Shown piece after piece: positions 56,535 through 64,000 of a stretch of 64,000 bases of DNA (position 1 is its first letter; each line of letters begins with the position of its first letter). Source of the stretch: Actinomycetota bacterium. Its GTDB lineage: Bacteria; Actinomycetota; CADDZG01; JAHWKV01; JAOPZY01. Made by a program: the position numbers and the translations under genes. The notes beneath the pieces are model-generated. The model was not told where the DNA came from and ran no database searches. It worked only from the letters and a program-made list of their open reading frames with translations. The stretch is from assembly GCA_035765775.1 (NCBI GenBank), contig DASTWV010000021.1, positions 1-64,000 on the forward strand, given 5' to 3'.

Positions 56535-58147
56535 TGCTGGCGGCCCGGAAAAACCGGCGACACCACGGGAGGCAACGAACACAGACTGAGCTGTGTCGTG
56601 ACCGACACTGTGGCGGTGGCTCCCGGCGGGAATACGACCAGTCGGGTTGTGGTCGGGCACGAAGTAGCACCCCCCGCCGGGTTGTCGGTGTCGCTGATGT
56701 AGAAGGTCGCTGGGTGCCCGGGGCTGACCACCACCGGGACGTCCGGGTGCGGTTGGACCATGTAGCTCGTTGGGCTCCTGGTCGCCGTGGCGAGGGGCCG
56801 GTTTCCGGAACCCTCGGCGGTCACGCCGGGATACCCGTGCAGGCTGCACGGGGCACCCGTGGTTTCGAAGTACAGGCTGAACGCGGTGTTGCCCAGCCCG
56901 AACATCGTGGAGCCAGGCTTCAGGGTGAGGTTTCCTGCCGAGCATGGGCCGGGGAGCGCGGTTGCGGTGAAATCGACCAAACGCCAAGTCTCGCCGGCGT
57001 CGGCCGTGAGGTAGAGGCCGTCGCCGGGGCCCGTCGCCCCCGACGGGTTGCCCAGGATGAGCAGGCCCTGGAAGTTGTTCGTGAACCCGAAATCGGCTAC
57101 CGGCTGCCCTGCCCCTGCAGGACCGAAGACCTGGTCCCAGGCTTGCCCGTTCAGGAGGAAGACACTGGTCGTTGCCGATGTGACTGCCAGGGTTGTCGGC
57201 CCGCCGGCGTCGATGAACTGCACTGCGCCGGCAGCCGGGGCATTCGATGCCGTACCGTTGGCGGGCCCGAATGCAGCCCCGAACTCGTAGGTAGTCAGCA
57301 CCTCTTTTCGGTACTGGCCCCCCTGGCCTGGACCGGAGCAGGCGACATCCACTGCGCCATTGCTGGCCACAGCGACCTTCTGGGTGGCGTCGAGCCCCGT
57401 CGGGCAGGGGGCGGGCGCCGACGTCCAGGTGCCGGTCACCGCGCCGCCGACAAGTGTCGTGCCGCTCAGCAAGTAGCCGGCGCCACCGTTGATCCCCATA
57501 CTGAGCGAGGAAGGGTTGCCGGGTGCCGGCGCAGAGCCGCCCGGGATGGCGGACCATGCCGGCCGCCCGATGGCGCTCCGGCTGACGGTGGCCGAGCCGC
57601 CCGCACTCGTCAGGGCAACGACGTCCCCTGCGGAAGCGGCCAGCTGCACCAGCGTTGCCCCCGAGCCCTGCCCCGGATAGGGCGCCGCCGCCCAGGTCCG
57701 GCCACCGTCGCTGGTCACGTCGAGGAGGTGGGGCCCGTAGGCGTAGCCGATGGTGCGGCTCGCGAAGCGCACGGCGGTGAGGTCACGCAGGGGGCTGGGC
57801 GGGGGCGCCAGGGCGTGCCAGCTCCATCCGGAGTCATTTGTCGCCGCCAGCGCGGTGCAGGTGCTGGCGCCGCACGGTTCCTCACCCAGGACGAAGGCGT
57901 CCAGTGGGGACACGAACGAGGCCGAGAGCGGGGCGAAGCCGGCAGGGACAGGCGCCGTCGCTGCGGCGGAAGCCGTCGGCGATGTGGTGGATGCCGGGGG
58001 CGTCGAGGTGGCTGAGGGACTGCTCGCCACCGGTGCAGAGGGCGAAGGCGAGTGCGCGGCCGCGGAATGGTGGCCGGAGCTGCACCCAGCGAGCACGAGC
58101 AGGAGCGCCATGCTCGTCGCGGCCGGGATGCTCCCGTGATTCTTCAT
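56531..58147 (-). CDS. Putative secreted lipoprotein
   Basis: A 538-residue protein beginning MKNHGSIPAATSMALLLVLA, then GCSSG: a lipoprotein signal with the lipobox LAGC and acylated Cys22. A Ser/Thr/Pro/Ala linker (residues ~30-70) follows. The body resembles a beta-propeller of the sialidase/BNR type (LLDVTSDGGRTWAAAPYPGQ, DGLYLTADAGETWRLVDF), followed by a C-terminal beta domain near residue 415 onwards (SLYFETTGAPCSLHGYPGVT) similar to DUF4232-type domains of actinobacteria. The protein is probably anchored outside the membrane. It lies antisense between kdpC and kdpD; a link with potassium sensing is possible but unsupported. Confidence 0.85.
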   Translation of the reverse strand: MKNHGSIPAATSMALLLVLAGCSSGHHSAAAHSPSPSAPVASSPSATSTPPASTTSPTASAAATAPVPAGFAPLSASFVSPLDAFVLGEEPCGASTCTALAATNDSGWSWHALAPPPSPLRDLTAVRFASRTIGYAYGPHLLDVTSDGGRTWAAAPYPGQGSGATLVQLAASAGDVVALTSAGGSATVSRSAIGRPAWSAIPGGSAPAPGNPSSLSMGINGGAGYLLSGTTLVGGAVTGTWTSAPAPCPTGLDATQKVAVASNGAVDVACSGPGQGGQYRKEVLTTYEFGAAFGPANGTASNAPAAGAVQFIDAGGPTTLAVTSATTSVFLLNGQAWDQVFGPAGAGQPVADFGFTNNFQGLLILGNPSGATGPGDGLYLTADAGETWRLVDFTATALPGPCSAGNLTLKPGSTMFGLGNTAFSLYFETTGAPCSLHGYPGVTAEGSGNRPLATATRSPTSYMVQPHPDVPVVVSPGHPATFYISDTDNPAGGATSCPTTTRLVVFPPGATATVSVTTQLSLCSLPPVVSPVFPGRQH

Positions 58148-58334
58148 AGTCGCCCTTCGGTCGTACAGCCAAGAGTAGCCGAGCATAAGGTTTGACGTAA
58201 TGGCACAGGCAAGGTTACGCACCGCCATCCATGAACAGGTCGCCCCAGGTTCGAACGTGACCACAGGCGGAAGTCGCACGAAGACCGGGCAGGGTCGTGG
58301 CCCCTTTCTACTGCCTACTCAGCCGGTCCCGCGC

Positions 58335-58397
58335 TCAGCCGGGGAACGGATTTTGCTCGTCCGTGGGAAAGAACAGGAGGCTGGCGGCGACCAGCAT
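58335..58397 (-). pseudogene. Remnant of a PIN-domain (VapC-like) toxin
   Basis: A 20-codon frame, ATG 58395-58397, overlaps the antitoxin stop as TGATG, the typical VapB-VapC junction. It reads MLVAASLLFFPTDEQNPFPG and stops. Intact toxins begin much like MLVDANLLLYAxDxxSPxH. The resemblance suggests a truncated toxin in which the first catalytic Asp is replaced by Ala. No further PIN sequence was recognised in the following 190 bp. Confidence 0.45.
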
Positions 58398-58627
58398 CAG
58401 CGCGCGAACGGTCCTTCCAAATATTCAATGGCGTTCGCAATGCTTGAGACGTCGATCAACAACCCCATGGGGTACGACTTTTGCTTGAACGGGCGCCGAA
58501 CAGGTTTGGCGGCCAGTCCCGCCCGGATCAAGTCGTTGATGGCCTGGCTCATGCCCACCGACCGCTCGCGTCGCACCTGCTCGACGGCTGCGGCGACGTC
58601 CTCGTCCAGGGTGATGGTTGTGCGCAT
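58397..58627 (-). CDS. Ribbon-helix-helix antitoxin (VapB/CopG-like)
   Basis: A 76-residue protein, ATG 58627, starting MRTTITLDEDVAAAVEQVRR: a beta-strand followed by two helices of the CopG/MetJ fold, then SVGMSQAINDLIRAGL, the usual dimerisation segment. The C-terminal VRRPFKQKSYPMGLLIDVSS segment is a toxin-binding tail of VapB proteins. A normal vapC does not follow; only a 20-codon remnant does. The protein may persist as a solitary DNA-binding antitoxin or autoregulator. A TAGCCT box 6 nt before the ATG suggests leaderless transcription. Confidence 0.85.
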   Translation of the reverse strand: MRTTITLDEDVAAAVEQVRRERSVGMSQAINDLIRAGLAAKPVRRPFKQKSYPMGLLIDVSSIANAIEYLEGPFAR

Positions 58628-58633
58628 GGAACA

Positions 58634-58639
58634 AGGCTA
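58634..58639 (-). promoter_or_regulatory. -10 box of the antitoxin gene
   Basis: TAGCCT on the minus strand ends 6 nt before ATG 58627, so transcription should start at the A of the ATG, as proposed for hypF. Confidence 0.4.
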
Positions 58640-58709
58640 GCGTGCAGTGGCACGACTGCGCGCATCATGTTGCACCCCCCGCCCAGCGCGACACTGAGGG
58701 CTGACAACT

Positions 58710-61223
58710 ATGGCTCGGGGAAAACTCCGGATCTACCTCGGCGCCGCCCCGGGGGTGGGCAAGACCTACGCCATGCTCAACGAGGGCTGGCGTGCGCACG
58801 CCCGCGGCAAGGACGTCGTGGTCGCCTACGTCCAGACCTACGACCGCCCCAACACCCGGGGCCAGCTGCGCGACCTGATCGTCGTCCCCCGGGCCAGCAT
58901 CGAGTACCGGGGCCAGCGCTTCGAGGAGATGGATCTCGACGCCGTGCTGGCGGCCCACCCGGAGATTGCCCTGGTGGACGAGCTGGCCCACACCAACGTC
59001 CCGGGCTCCCGCAATGAGAAGCGCTGGCAGGATGTCGAGCAGCTGCTCGAGGCCGGCATCAACGTCATCTCGACGGTCAACATCCAGCACCTCGACTCGC
59101 TGAACGACGTCGTCGAGCGCATCACCGGCGTGCCCCAGCGCGAGACCATCCCCGACGCCGTCGTCCGGGCAGCCGACCAGATCGAGCTGGTGGACATGTC
59201 GGCCGAGGCCCTCCGGCGCCGGATGGCGCACGGCAACATCTACCCGCCGGAGAAGGTGGACGTCGCCCTCGGGAACTACTTCCGGGAGGGCAACCTGGCG
59301 GCTCTCCGGGAGCTGGCGCTGCTGTGGGTGGCCGACCGGGTGGACGAGGCGCTGCACGACTACCGCGCCCGCCATGGCATCGCGCAGCCCTGGGAGACCC
59401 GGGAGCGCGTCATCGTCGCCCTCGACGGCACCACCGACGGCGAGCACCTCATCCGCCGGGGAGCCCGGATGGCGGCCCGTTCCAAAGGCGAACTGCTCGC
59501 CGTCCATGTGCGGGCGGCCGATGGCCTGACCGGCCCGCCGCCCGAGCTCCTCAGCCACCAGCGGGCGCTGGTCGCCGAGCTGGGCGGCCGTTACCTTGAG
59601 ATCACGGGCGGCGACACCGCCGAGGCCCTGGTCAAGTTCGCCCGGGCGGAGAACGCCACCCAGCTGGTCATGGGGGCGCCCCGCAGCCCGCGGTGGTCCG
59701 AGCTGCTGCACGGCTCCACCATCAACCGGGTCATCCGCCTGGCCGGGCCGATCGACGTCCACGTCATCTCGGCCACAGACCCGGAGGGGCGGCCGCTGCC
59801 CCGCCCCCTCAGGCGCCGGCACCTCGCCCCCTTCCCGCACCGGCGCCGCCAGGCGGCATTCGTGCTCGGGGTGATCGGCGCCCCGGGGCTGGCTGCTGTG
59901 CTGGTCCCGTTCCGGGCCAACCTGTCCACCGCCGCCAGCCTGCTGCTGTTCCTCGCCCTCATCGTGGCCGTCGCCATCGTCGGCGGTGCCGTTCCGGCAC
60001 TCACGGGGGCGGTGGTGGCCTTCATCGTGGCCGACTTCTACTTCATGCCGCCGCTGCACACGCTGTCGGTCGCCCACCCGATCGACGCCACATCGCTGAT
60101 CGTGTTCCTGGCGGTCGCGGTGGCGGTCTCGGCGGTGGGGGAGCGGGCCGCCCGTCTCCGGGTGTCCGCCGCCCGCAGCCAGGCGGAGGCCGAGGCCCTG
60201 GCCCGGCTGGCGGCCAGCTCGGTGCTGTCGGCGGGCGAGGAGGCCCTGCCCAACCTCCTGCGCCAGCTGCGCGAGACCTTCGGCCTCACCGCGGTCGCAG
60301 TGCTGGCGCCGGATGGGGCGGAGTGGCGGGTCGAGGGCGCCGCCGGGGCGCCCATCCCGCAGCGCCCCGAGGGCGCCTCCTTCTCGGCGGCGTTGGACGA
60401 GGGGTCGGTGCTGGCCCTGGCCGGGGGCGAGCTGGTGGGGGAGGACCACCGGCTCCTCAATTCCTTCGTCGCCCAGCTCCGGGTGGTCCAGGCCGGGCGC
60501 CGGCTCCAGGCCGAAGCGGCGTCGGCCGGCGAGCTGGCCGAGTCCAACCGCCTGCGGACCGCCCTGCTGGCCGCCGTGTCGCACGACCTGCGCACCCCGC
60601 TGGCATCGATCAAGGCCTCGGCCAGCAGCCTGCGCTCCGACGAGGTCGACTGGTCGCAGGAGGCGGTGCGCAGCTTCGCCGCCACCATCGAGGGGGAGGC
60701 GGACCGGCTCAACAAGGTGGTCTCCAACCTGCTCGACATGAGCCGGCTGCAGACCGGCGCCCTGCACCTGGCGCTCCGGCCGGTGGGGCTCGAGGAGGTG
60801 GTCTCGGCGGCGCTCGGGAGCCTGTCCCGCGACGTGGGCACGGTCGGGGTGGACGTGGCCGATAGTCTCCCGCCCGTGGAGGCCGACCCGGCCCTGCTGG
60901 AGCGGTCGGTGGCCAACGTGATCGACAACGCCCTGTCCTGGTCGCCCTCGGGGCGGCCCGTGCGGGTGGAGGCCGGGGAGGTGGGCGACCGGGTGGACCT
61001 GCGGGTGATCGACCGGGGCCCGGGCATCCCGACCGGCGAGCGGGACCGGGTGTTCCAGCCCTTCCAGCGCCTGGGCGACGGGGGCCGGGTGCACACCAAC
61101 GGCGTCGGCCTCGGGTTGGCGGTCGCCCGGGGCTTCGTCGAGGCGATGGGCGGGGAGGTCCTGTTGGAGGACACCCCGGGGGGCGGCACCACGATGGTGC
61201 TGTCGCTCAGGAAGGCCGACTGA
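58710..61223 (+). CDS. kdpD: Sensor histidine kinase KdpD
   Basis: An 837-residue sensor. The KdpD N-terminal domain carries Walker A GAAPGVGKT at 11-19 and VDELAHTNVPGSRNEKRWQD. A universal-stress-protein-like domain follows near 230-360 (ERVIVALDGTTDGEHLIRRG), then four close membrane helices at ~385-480, a GAF-like region, and the kinase with phosphorylated His625 (AAVSHDLRTPLASIKASASS), N-box VIDNALSW and GVGLGLAVARGF. It senses K+ limitation and phosphorylates KdpE to induce kdpFABC. It is unusually separated from kdpFABC by two minus-strand genes. kdpE follows after 1 nt. Confidence 0.95.
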   Translation: MARGKLRIYLGAAPGVGKTYAMLNEGWRAHARGKDVVVAYVQTYDRPNTRGQLRDLIVVPRASIEYRGQRFEEMDLDAVLAAHPEIALVDELAHTNVPGSRNEKRWQDVEQLLEAGINVISTVNIQHLDSLNDVVERITGVPQRETIPDAVVRAADQIELVDMSAEALRRRMAHGNIYPPEKVDVALGNYFREGNLAALRELALLWVADRVDEALHDYRARHGIAQPWETRERVIVALDGTTDGEHLIRRGARMAARSKGELLAVHVRAADGLTGPPPELLSHQRALVAELGGRYLEITGGDTAEALVKFARAENATQLVMGAPRSPRWSELLHGSTINRVIRLAGPIDVHVISATDPEGRPLPRPLRRRHLAPFPHRRRQAAFVLGVIGAPGLAAVLVPFRANLSTAASLLLFLALIVAVAIVGGAVPALTGAVVAFIVADFYFMPPLHTLSVAHPIDATSLIVFLAVAVAVSAVGERAARLRVSAARSQAEAEALARLAASSVLSAGEEALPNLLRQLRETFGLTAVAVLAPDGAEWRVEGAAGAPIPQRPEGASFSAALDEGSVLALAGGELVGEDHRLLNSFVAQLRVVQAGRRLQAEAASAGELAESNRLRTALLAAVSHDLRTPLASIKASASSLRSDEVDWSQEAVRSFAATIEGEADRLNKVVSNLLDMSRLQTGALHLALRPVGLEEVVSAALGSLSRDVGTVGVDVADSLPPVEADPALLERSVANVIDNALSWSPSGRPVRVEAGEVGDRVDLRVIDRGPGIPTGERDRVFQPFQRLGDGGRVHTNGVGLGLAVARGFVEAMGGEVLLEDTPGGGTTMVLSLRKAD

Positions 61224-61224
61224 A

Positions 61225-61971
61225 ATGTCGACCGGCCGCGTCCTCGTCGTCGACGACGAGCCCCAGATCCGCAAGACCCTGGAGGTCAACCTGCGCGCCC
61301 GGCGCTACGAGGTCGATCTCGCCCGCAGCGGCGAGGAGGCGCTGGAGCTTGCCGCCCGCCACCACCCGGACGTGGTCATCCTCGACCTCGGCCTGCCGGG
61401 CATCGACGGCATCGAGGTGGTGCGGGGCCTGCGGGGCTGGTCCCAGATGCCGATCGTGATCCTGTCGGTGCGCGACCAGGAGGCCGACAAGGTGGCCGCC
61501 CTCGATGCCGGGGCCGACGATTACGTCACGAAGCCCTTCGGCATGGACGAGCTCCTGGCCCGCATCCGGGCCACGCTGCGCCGGTCCTCGATCAGCGACG
61601 AGGCGGCGTCGGTCGCCACCGACGACTTCGAGGTGGACCTGGCCGCCCACCGGGTGAAGCGGGCGGACGGCGTGGAGGTCAGCCTCACCCGCACCGAGTG
61701 GCAGCTGGTGGAGGTGCTGGTGCGCAACCGGGACCGGCTGGTGACCCAGCGCCAGCTCCTGAAGCAGGTCTGGGGGCCGGCCTACGAGAAGGAGACCAAC
61801 TACCTGCGCTCCTACATGGCCACGATCCGCCGCAAGCTGGAGCCGAACCCGTCCCGCCCCCGTTACTTCCGGACCGAGCCGGGGGTCGGTGTGCGCTTTG
61901 TGTCCGGCGTTCCCTCCGAGGATGGGAAAGCGCCCGCCGAGGGGGCCGGGGAACTTCTAGGTGGCGGCTGA
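61225..61971 (+). CDS. kdpE: Response regulator KdpE (OmpR family)
   Basis: A 248-residue response regulator. The receiver has acidic residues Asp10 and Asp11, phospho-acceptor Asp54 (VVILDLGLPGID) and Lys103 (VTKPFG). The C-terminal winged helix (residues ~130-230) contains RTEWQLVEVLVRNRDRLVTQ and NYLRSYMATIRRKLEP, highly characteristic of KdpE. It would activate kdpFABC transcription. The extra C-terminal tail of about 20 residues is Gly/Ala-rich and overlaps the remnant of a minus-strand gene. Confidence 0.95.
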   Translation: MSTGRVLVVDDEPQIRKTLEVNLRARRYEVDLARSGEEALELAARHHPDVVILDLGLPGIDGIEVVRGLRGWSQMPIVILSVRDQEADKVAALDAGADDYVTKPFGMDELLARIRATLRRSSISDEAASVATDDFEVDLAAHRVKRADGVEVSLTRTEWQLVEVLVRNRDRLVTQRQLLKQVWGPAYEKETNYLRSYMATIRRKLEPNPSRPRYFRTEPGVGVRFVSGVPSEDGKAPAEGAGELLGGG

Positions 61972-62303
61972 GCGATCCAGCTCGGCGTAGAGCGGGCCCA
62001 AGGTGATGTCGCCGAAGGGTGTGAGCAGCGCCTGACCAGGCCCCAAGGCCTCCCAGGATCCGATCCCGCCATTCCTGGGCCGGGCGACTTCGAACCGGGG
62101 ACGGTCAGGGAACGACAATAAGGGCTGCGTCGTCTTCGTGAAGAGGGCTTGACGAAGTGCCGCAGCCGACCATCACGTCGGGGTAGTAGGCGTTGCCGCT
62201 GGGGGTGTGGAGCATCCGGTTGATGAGAGCCGTGCACCCGGCCGCCCCGAGCCCCAGTGCCTCATACGGCCTCAAACAAGACTGCCGAGAGCGCTTCGCT
62301 CAT
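61957..62303 (-). pseudogene. Decayed Uma2-family (DUF820) nuclease-like gene
   Basis: Two frames on the minus strand look like parts of a Uma2 protein. The first, near 62250 downwards, reads GCTALINRMLHTPSGNAYYP, then DVMVGCGT and HEDDAALIVVP, followed by a stop; the family normally continues with EVLSPST. The second reads GSWEALGPGQALLTPFGDIT, then LGPLYAEL, and ends at TAG 61957-61959, the usual C-terminus. The central catalytic part is deleted and the reading frame is broken. No other gene is seen in this stretch. It overlaps the end of kdpE by 15 bp. Confidence 0.7.
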
Positions 62304-62312
62304 GCGGCCATG

Positions 62313-62963
62313 CTACGGCTCCGGCCTCTGGCCGATCACGAGGAACTGCTTGCCCAGCACCCGCCAGGCCAGGGGGAACTGCAGGTACCGGCGGACGAGG
62401 TTCGGGGCGGCGGGGAGGCGGCCAGTGAACGAGAAGGGGAGGAACTGCGGGTGCACCGCCACGATGTCGAAGCCGGCGGCGTACAGGTGCTCCTCGACGC
62501 CCCGGTGGGTGAGGACCACGGTGTGGTCGGCGAAGTCGAAATACACGCCCGCGCAGTACCGGAAGTTGGGCCCCATGACGGCGATGCGACCGCCGGGCTT
62601 CGTGCACCGGAACATGCGCTCGAGGAAGGCGGCGACCGCCTCCTGGCTGGGCAGGTGCTCCAGGAAGTTGGAGGCGAAGACGCCGCCGAAATGGGCCTCG
62701 GGCAGGTCCGCCGTCATGATGTCCGACTCCACGAAGCGGACGCCGTCGGCGGCGAAGGCGCGGTAGTCCTGGGCATCGACGGCCCACCGCTCGGCCGCCG
62801 GAGCGCTGTTGATGAACTCGCACCGTCCCGCAGCCGGGTCCAGCAGGGTCTCGGGTGACCCGAGCTGGCCGTACAGGTAGCGCGCGATGACGTCCCAGAT
62901 GTCGGTGCGCCGTTCCTGGGGGACGTTGCGGAACCGGTACTGGTACAGACGCTGGTAGTTCAC
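62313..62963 (-). CDS. SAM-dependent class I methyltransferase
   Basis: A 216-residue enzyme starting with GTG 62963. Motif I is an atypical LLDPAAGRCEFINSAPA; VESDIMTADLPEAHFGGVFA, SNFLEHLPSQEAV and CTKPGGRIAVMGPNFRY follow as beta4/beta5 motifs. The modified SAM loop (DPAAGRCEF in place of DLGCGxG) is seen in some methyltransferases linked to glycan gene clusters. It lies directly after a GT2 gene on the same strand (39 nt). The likely role is modification of a sugar or lipid carrier; the substrate is unknown. Confidence 0.85.
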   Translation of the reverse strand: MNYQRLYQYRFRNVPQERRTDIWDVIARYLYGQLGSPETLLDPAAGRCEFINSAPAAERWAVDAQDYRAFAADGVRFVESDIMTADLPEAHFGGVFASNFLEHLPSQEAVAAFLERMFRCTKPGGRIAVMGPNFRYCAGVYFDFADHTVVLTHRGVEEHLYAAGFDIVAVHPQFLPFSFTGRLPAAPNLVRRYLQFPLAWRVLGKQFLVIGQRPEP

Positions 62964-63002
62964 CGGCCGAACCCTCTCGTCATCACGTCCCCGCTCACCC
63001 GC

Positions 63003-63719
63003 TCACCCGCCGGCCCCCCGGTCCCGGGCGGGCCGCAGGGCTCGCCAGTACCACCGCAGGTAGGTCGGGAGCCATGCCGCCACCCGGAAGTTGGATGCGC
63101 CCTCCGTACGGTCCCGCCAGGTGGTGGGGACCTCGGCCACCCTCCGGCCCATGTGCTTCGCCTTGCCCACCAGCTCGAGGCCGATCTCGAATCCGCGGTC
63201 AGACTCTATACGCGCCTCCCGCACGAAGGCGGTGGAGTATGCCTTGAAGGCGCTGGTGGCGTCGTGGGTCCCCACCCGGCCGAGCCAGTACAGGGAAACC
63301 CCGGCGAGCCGGGACAAGGTGCGCTTCAGCGGAGGCCCGCCGATCTGGCGGCCGCCCCGCATGTAGCGGGAGGCGGCGACCACCGCCGCCCCCTCGGCCA
63401 CCAGTCGGGCCATCTCGTCGATGAGCCGGGCCTCGTCGCTGCCGTCCGCCATCGTCACGACCGCGATCGGCGCCTGGGCATGCTCCAGGCCGAAGCGGAT
63501 GGCCTGGGCCGGCCCCCGCCCGTAGGTGTTCAGGGCCGGCCGCACGCGGGGATCGGCGCGGGCGTAGCTGGCCACGAACGGGGCCGTGGTGTCCTCCGGC
63601 GTGTCGTAGACCACCAGGACCTCGAAGGGTGTCGCTACCGTGGCGACGATCTGATCGAGGCAGGCGACGATGGCGGAGCCTTCGTTGTACGCCGGGACGA
63701 CGATCGAAAGGTCGGGCAC
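63003..63719 (-). CDS. GT2-family glycosyltransferase
   Basis: A 238-residue GT-A enzyme, GTG 63719, beginning PDLSIVVPAYNEGSAIVACL, with VVTMADGSDEARLID at the DXD position. It is very similar to the enzyme at 47250 (shared YGRGPA.AIRFG, ASRYMRGGRQ.GGPPLKRT, VGTHDAT..FKAYST, TEGASNF.VA.W.P.YLRWY). Short enzymes of this type make polyprenyl-phosphate sugars or act on lipid carriers. A methyltransferase follows downstream on the same strand, whereas the other copy is followed by an epimerase. Confidence 0.9.
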   Translation of the reverse strand: MPDLSIVVPAYNEGSAIVACLDQIVATVATPFEVLVVYDTPEDTTAPFVASYARADPRVRPALNTYGRGPAQAIRFGLEHAQAPIAVVTMADGSDEARLIDEMARLVAEGAAVVAASRYMRGGRQIGGPPLKRTLSRLAGVSLYWLGRVGTHDATSAFKAYSTAFVREARIESDRGFEIGLELVGKAKHMGRRVAEVPTTWRDRTEGASNFRVAAWLPTYLRWYWRALRPARDRGAGG

Positions 63720-63740
63720 CGGCCAGAGCCTACGGCGGGA

Positions 63741-64000
63741 TCAGGTGCAGTACCCGTGCTGGGTCAGGAACCCATGCAGGGCGCTGACGTAGGCGGCCCC
63801 GCTGGGCAGCGCCGGCAGGTCGGCGGCGTTGCCCCCCAGGCGGTGCAGCACCTGCAGGCCGTTGACGGTGGCCCAGGCGTGGGTCCCCTGGCCGAGAATG
63901 CACTCGTCCGCCACCCAGGCCGCCAGGATGCCCAGGCCGACCCCCGGCCGCAGCCCCGGTCCTGGATCGGTGACGTCCTCCCACCACGTCGTGGCATCGG
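63741..64000 (-). CDS. Unknown protein, C-terminal part only
   Basis: Cut by the right end; the start lies outside the window. The visible 86 codons end ILAAWVADECILGQGTHAWA, then TVNGLQVLHRLGGNAADLPA, and finally SGAAYVSALHGFLTQHGYCT before the stop TGA at 63741-63743. Codon use is normal for this genome, so it is very likely coding. Two cysteines lie near the ends of this part. I recognise no family. It is followed after 21 nt by the GT2 at 63719 on the same strand, and probably shares its transcript. Confidence 0.7.
   Translation of the reverse strand, partial: DATTWWEDVTDPGPGLRPGVGLGILAAWVADECILGQGTHAWATVNGLQVLHRLGGNAADLPALPSGAAYVSALHGFLTQHGYCT

Noticed and set aside
62080-62110. tRNA-like T-arm (GGTTCGAA on the minus strand)
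   Set aside because: The flanking bases do not pair, no cloverleaf or anticodon arm can be drawn, and the sequence lies inside the Uma2 remnant.

Overview
The window looks like chromosomal DNA of a very GC-rich bacterium, most likely Actinomycetota (an Acidimicrobiia-like or related uncultured lineage). Grounds: almost all third codon positions are G or C, GTG starts are frequent, short-leader promoters of TANNNT type are common, the Wzm/Wzt exporter is actinobacterial in style, and a secreted protein carries the 'GYWLVA-DGGIF-YG' repeats that I know mainly from Acidimicrobiia and relatives. Dormibacterota is a possible alternative. No rRNA, tRNA, CRISPR array, integrase or transposase was seen.

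Layout. 1-223: a tandem repeat. 0.35-2.5 kb: a methyltransferase-like protein and a GT4 glycosyltransferase. 2.6-3.7 kb: a YceI protein and a small Cys-containing protein. 3.8-8.4 kb (minus): a Wzm/Wzt polysaccharide ABC exporter coupled to a GT-C membrane glycosyltransferase and a methyltransferase. 8.5-10.9 kb: a lone hypF. 11-13.1 kb (minus): two methyltransferases. 13.2-32.2 kb: about a dozen glycosyltransferases (GT4, GT2, a PIG-V-like enzyme, fusions), a pyruvyltransferase-like protein and several small helical proteins, mostly joined by 4-bp start/stop overlaps. 32.3-39.6 kb: a complete GDP-heptose gene set (GmhB, a TalC-like aldolase, SDR, epimerase, oxidoreductase, HddA-like kinase, HddC-like nucleotidyltransferase, GmhA), plus a GT2. 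39.6-46.3 kb: two large membrane proteins and a methyltransferase-GT2-GT2 giant, with visibly lower GC in places. 46.2-49.2 kb (minus): epimerase, GT2 and nucleotide-sugar dehydrogenase. 49.4-51.6 kb: a secreted repeat protein. 51.8-62.0 kb: kdpFABC and kdpDE around a lipoprotein gene and a VapB-like antitoxin. 62-64 kb (minus): a Uma2 remnant, methyltransferase, GT2 and an unknown partial gene.

Taken together, about 46 kb of the window looks like a cell-surface glycan locus. Sugar nucleotides (GDP-heptose, uronic acid and epimerised derivatives) are made in the middle, GT4/GT2/GT-C enzymes assemble the chain, methyl and possibly pyruvyl groups decorate it, and Wzm/Wzt exports it. No priming phosphoglycosyltransferase, Wzx or Wzy was recognised, so the pathway is not fully contained here.

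The most unusual signals are four genes whose only start codon compatible with their conserved N-terminus is CTG (three of them as CTGA overlaps with the preceding stop), a ~90-bp two-hairpin intergenic repeat present twice in convergent gene ends, a full GDP-heptose pathway with its own aldolase in a probable Gram-positive lineage, and a set of small helical proteins, most of them encoded directly beside glycosyltransferase genes.
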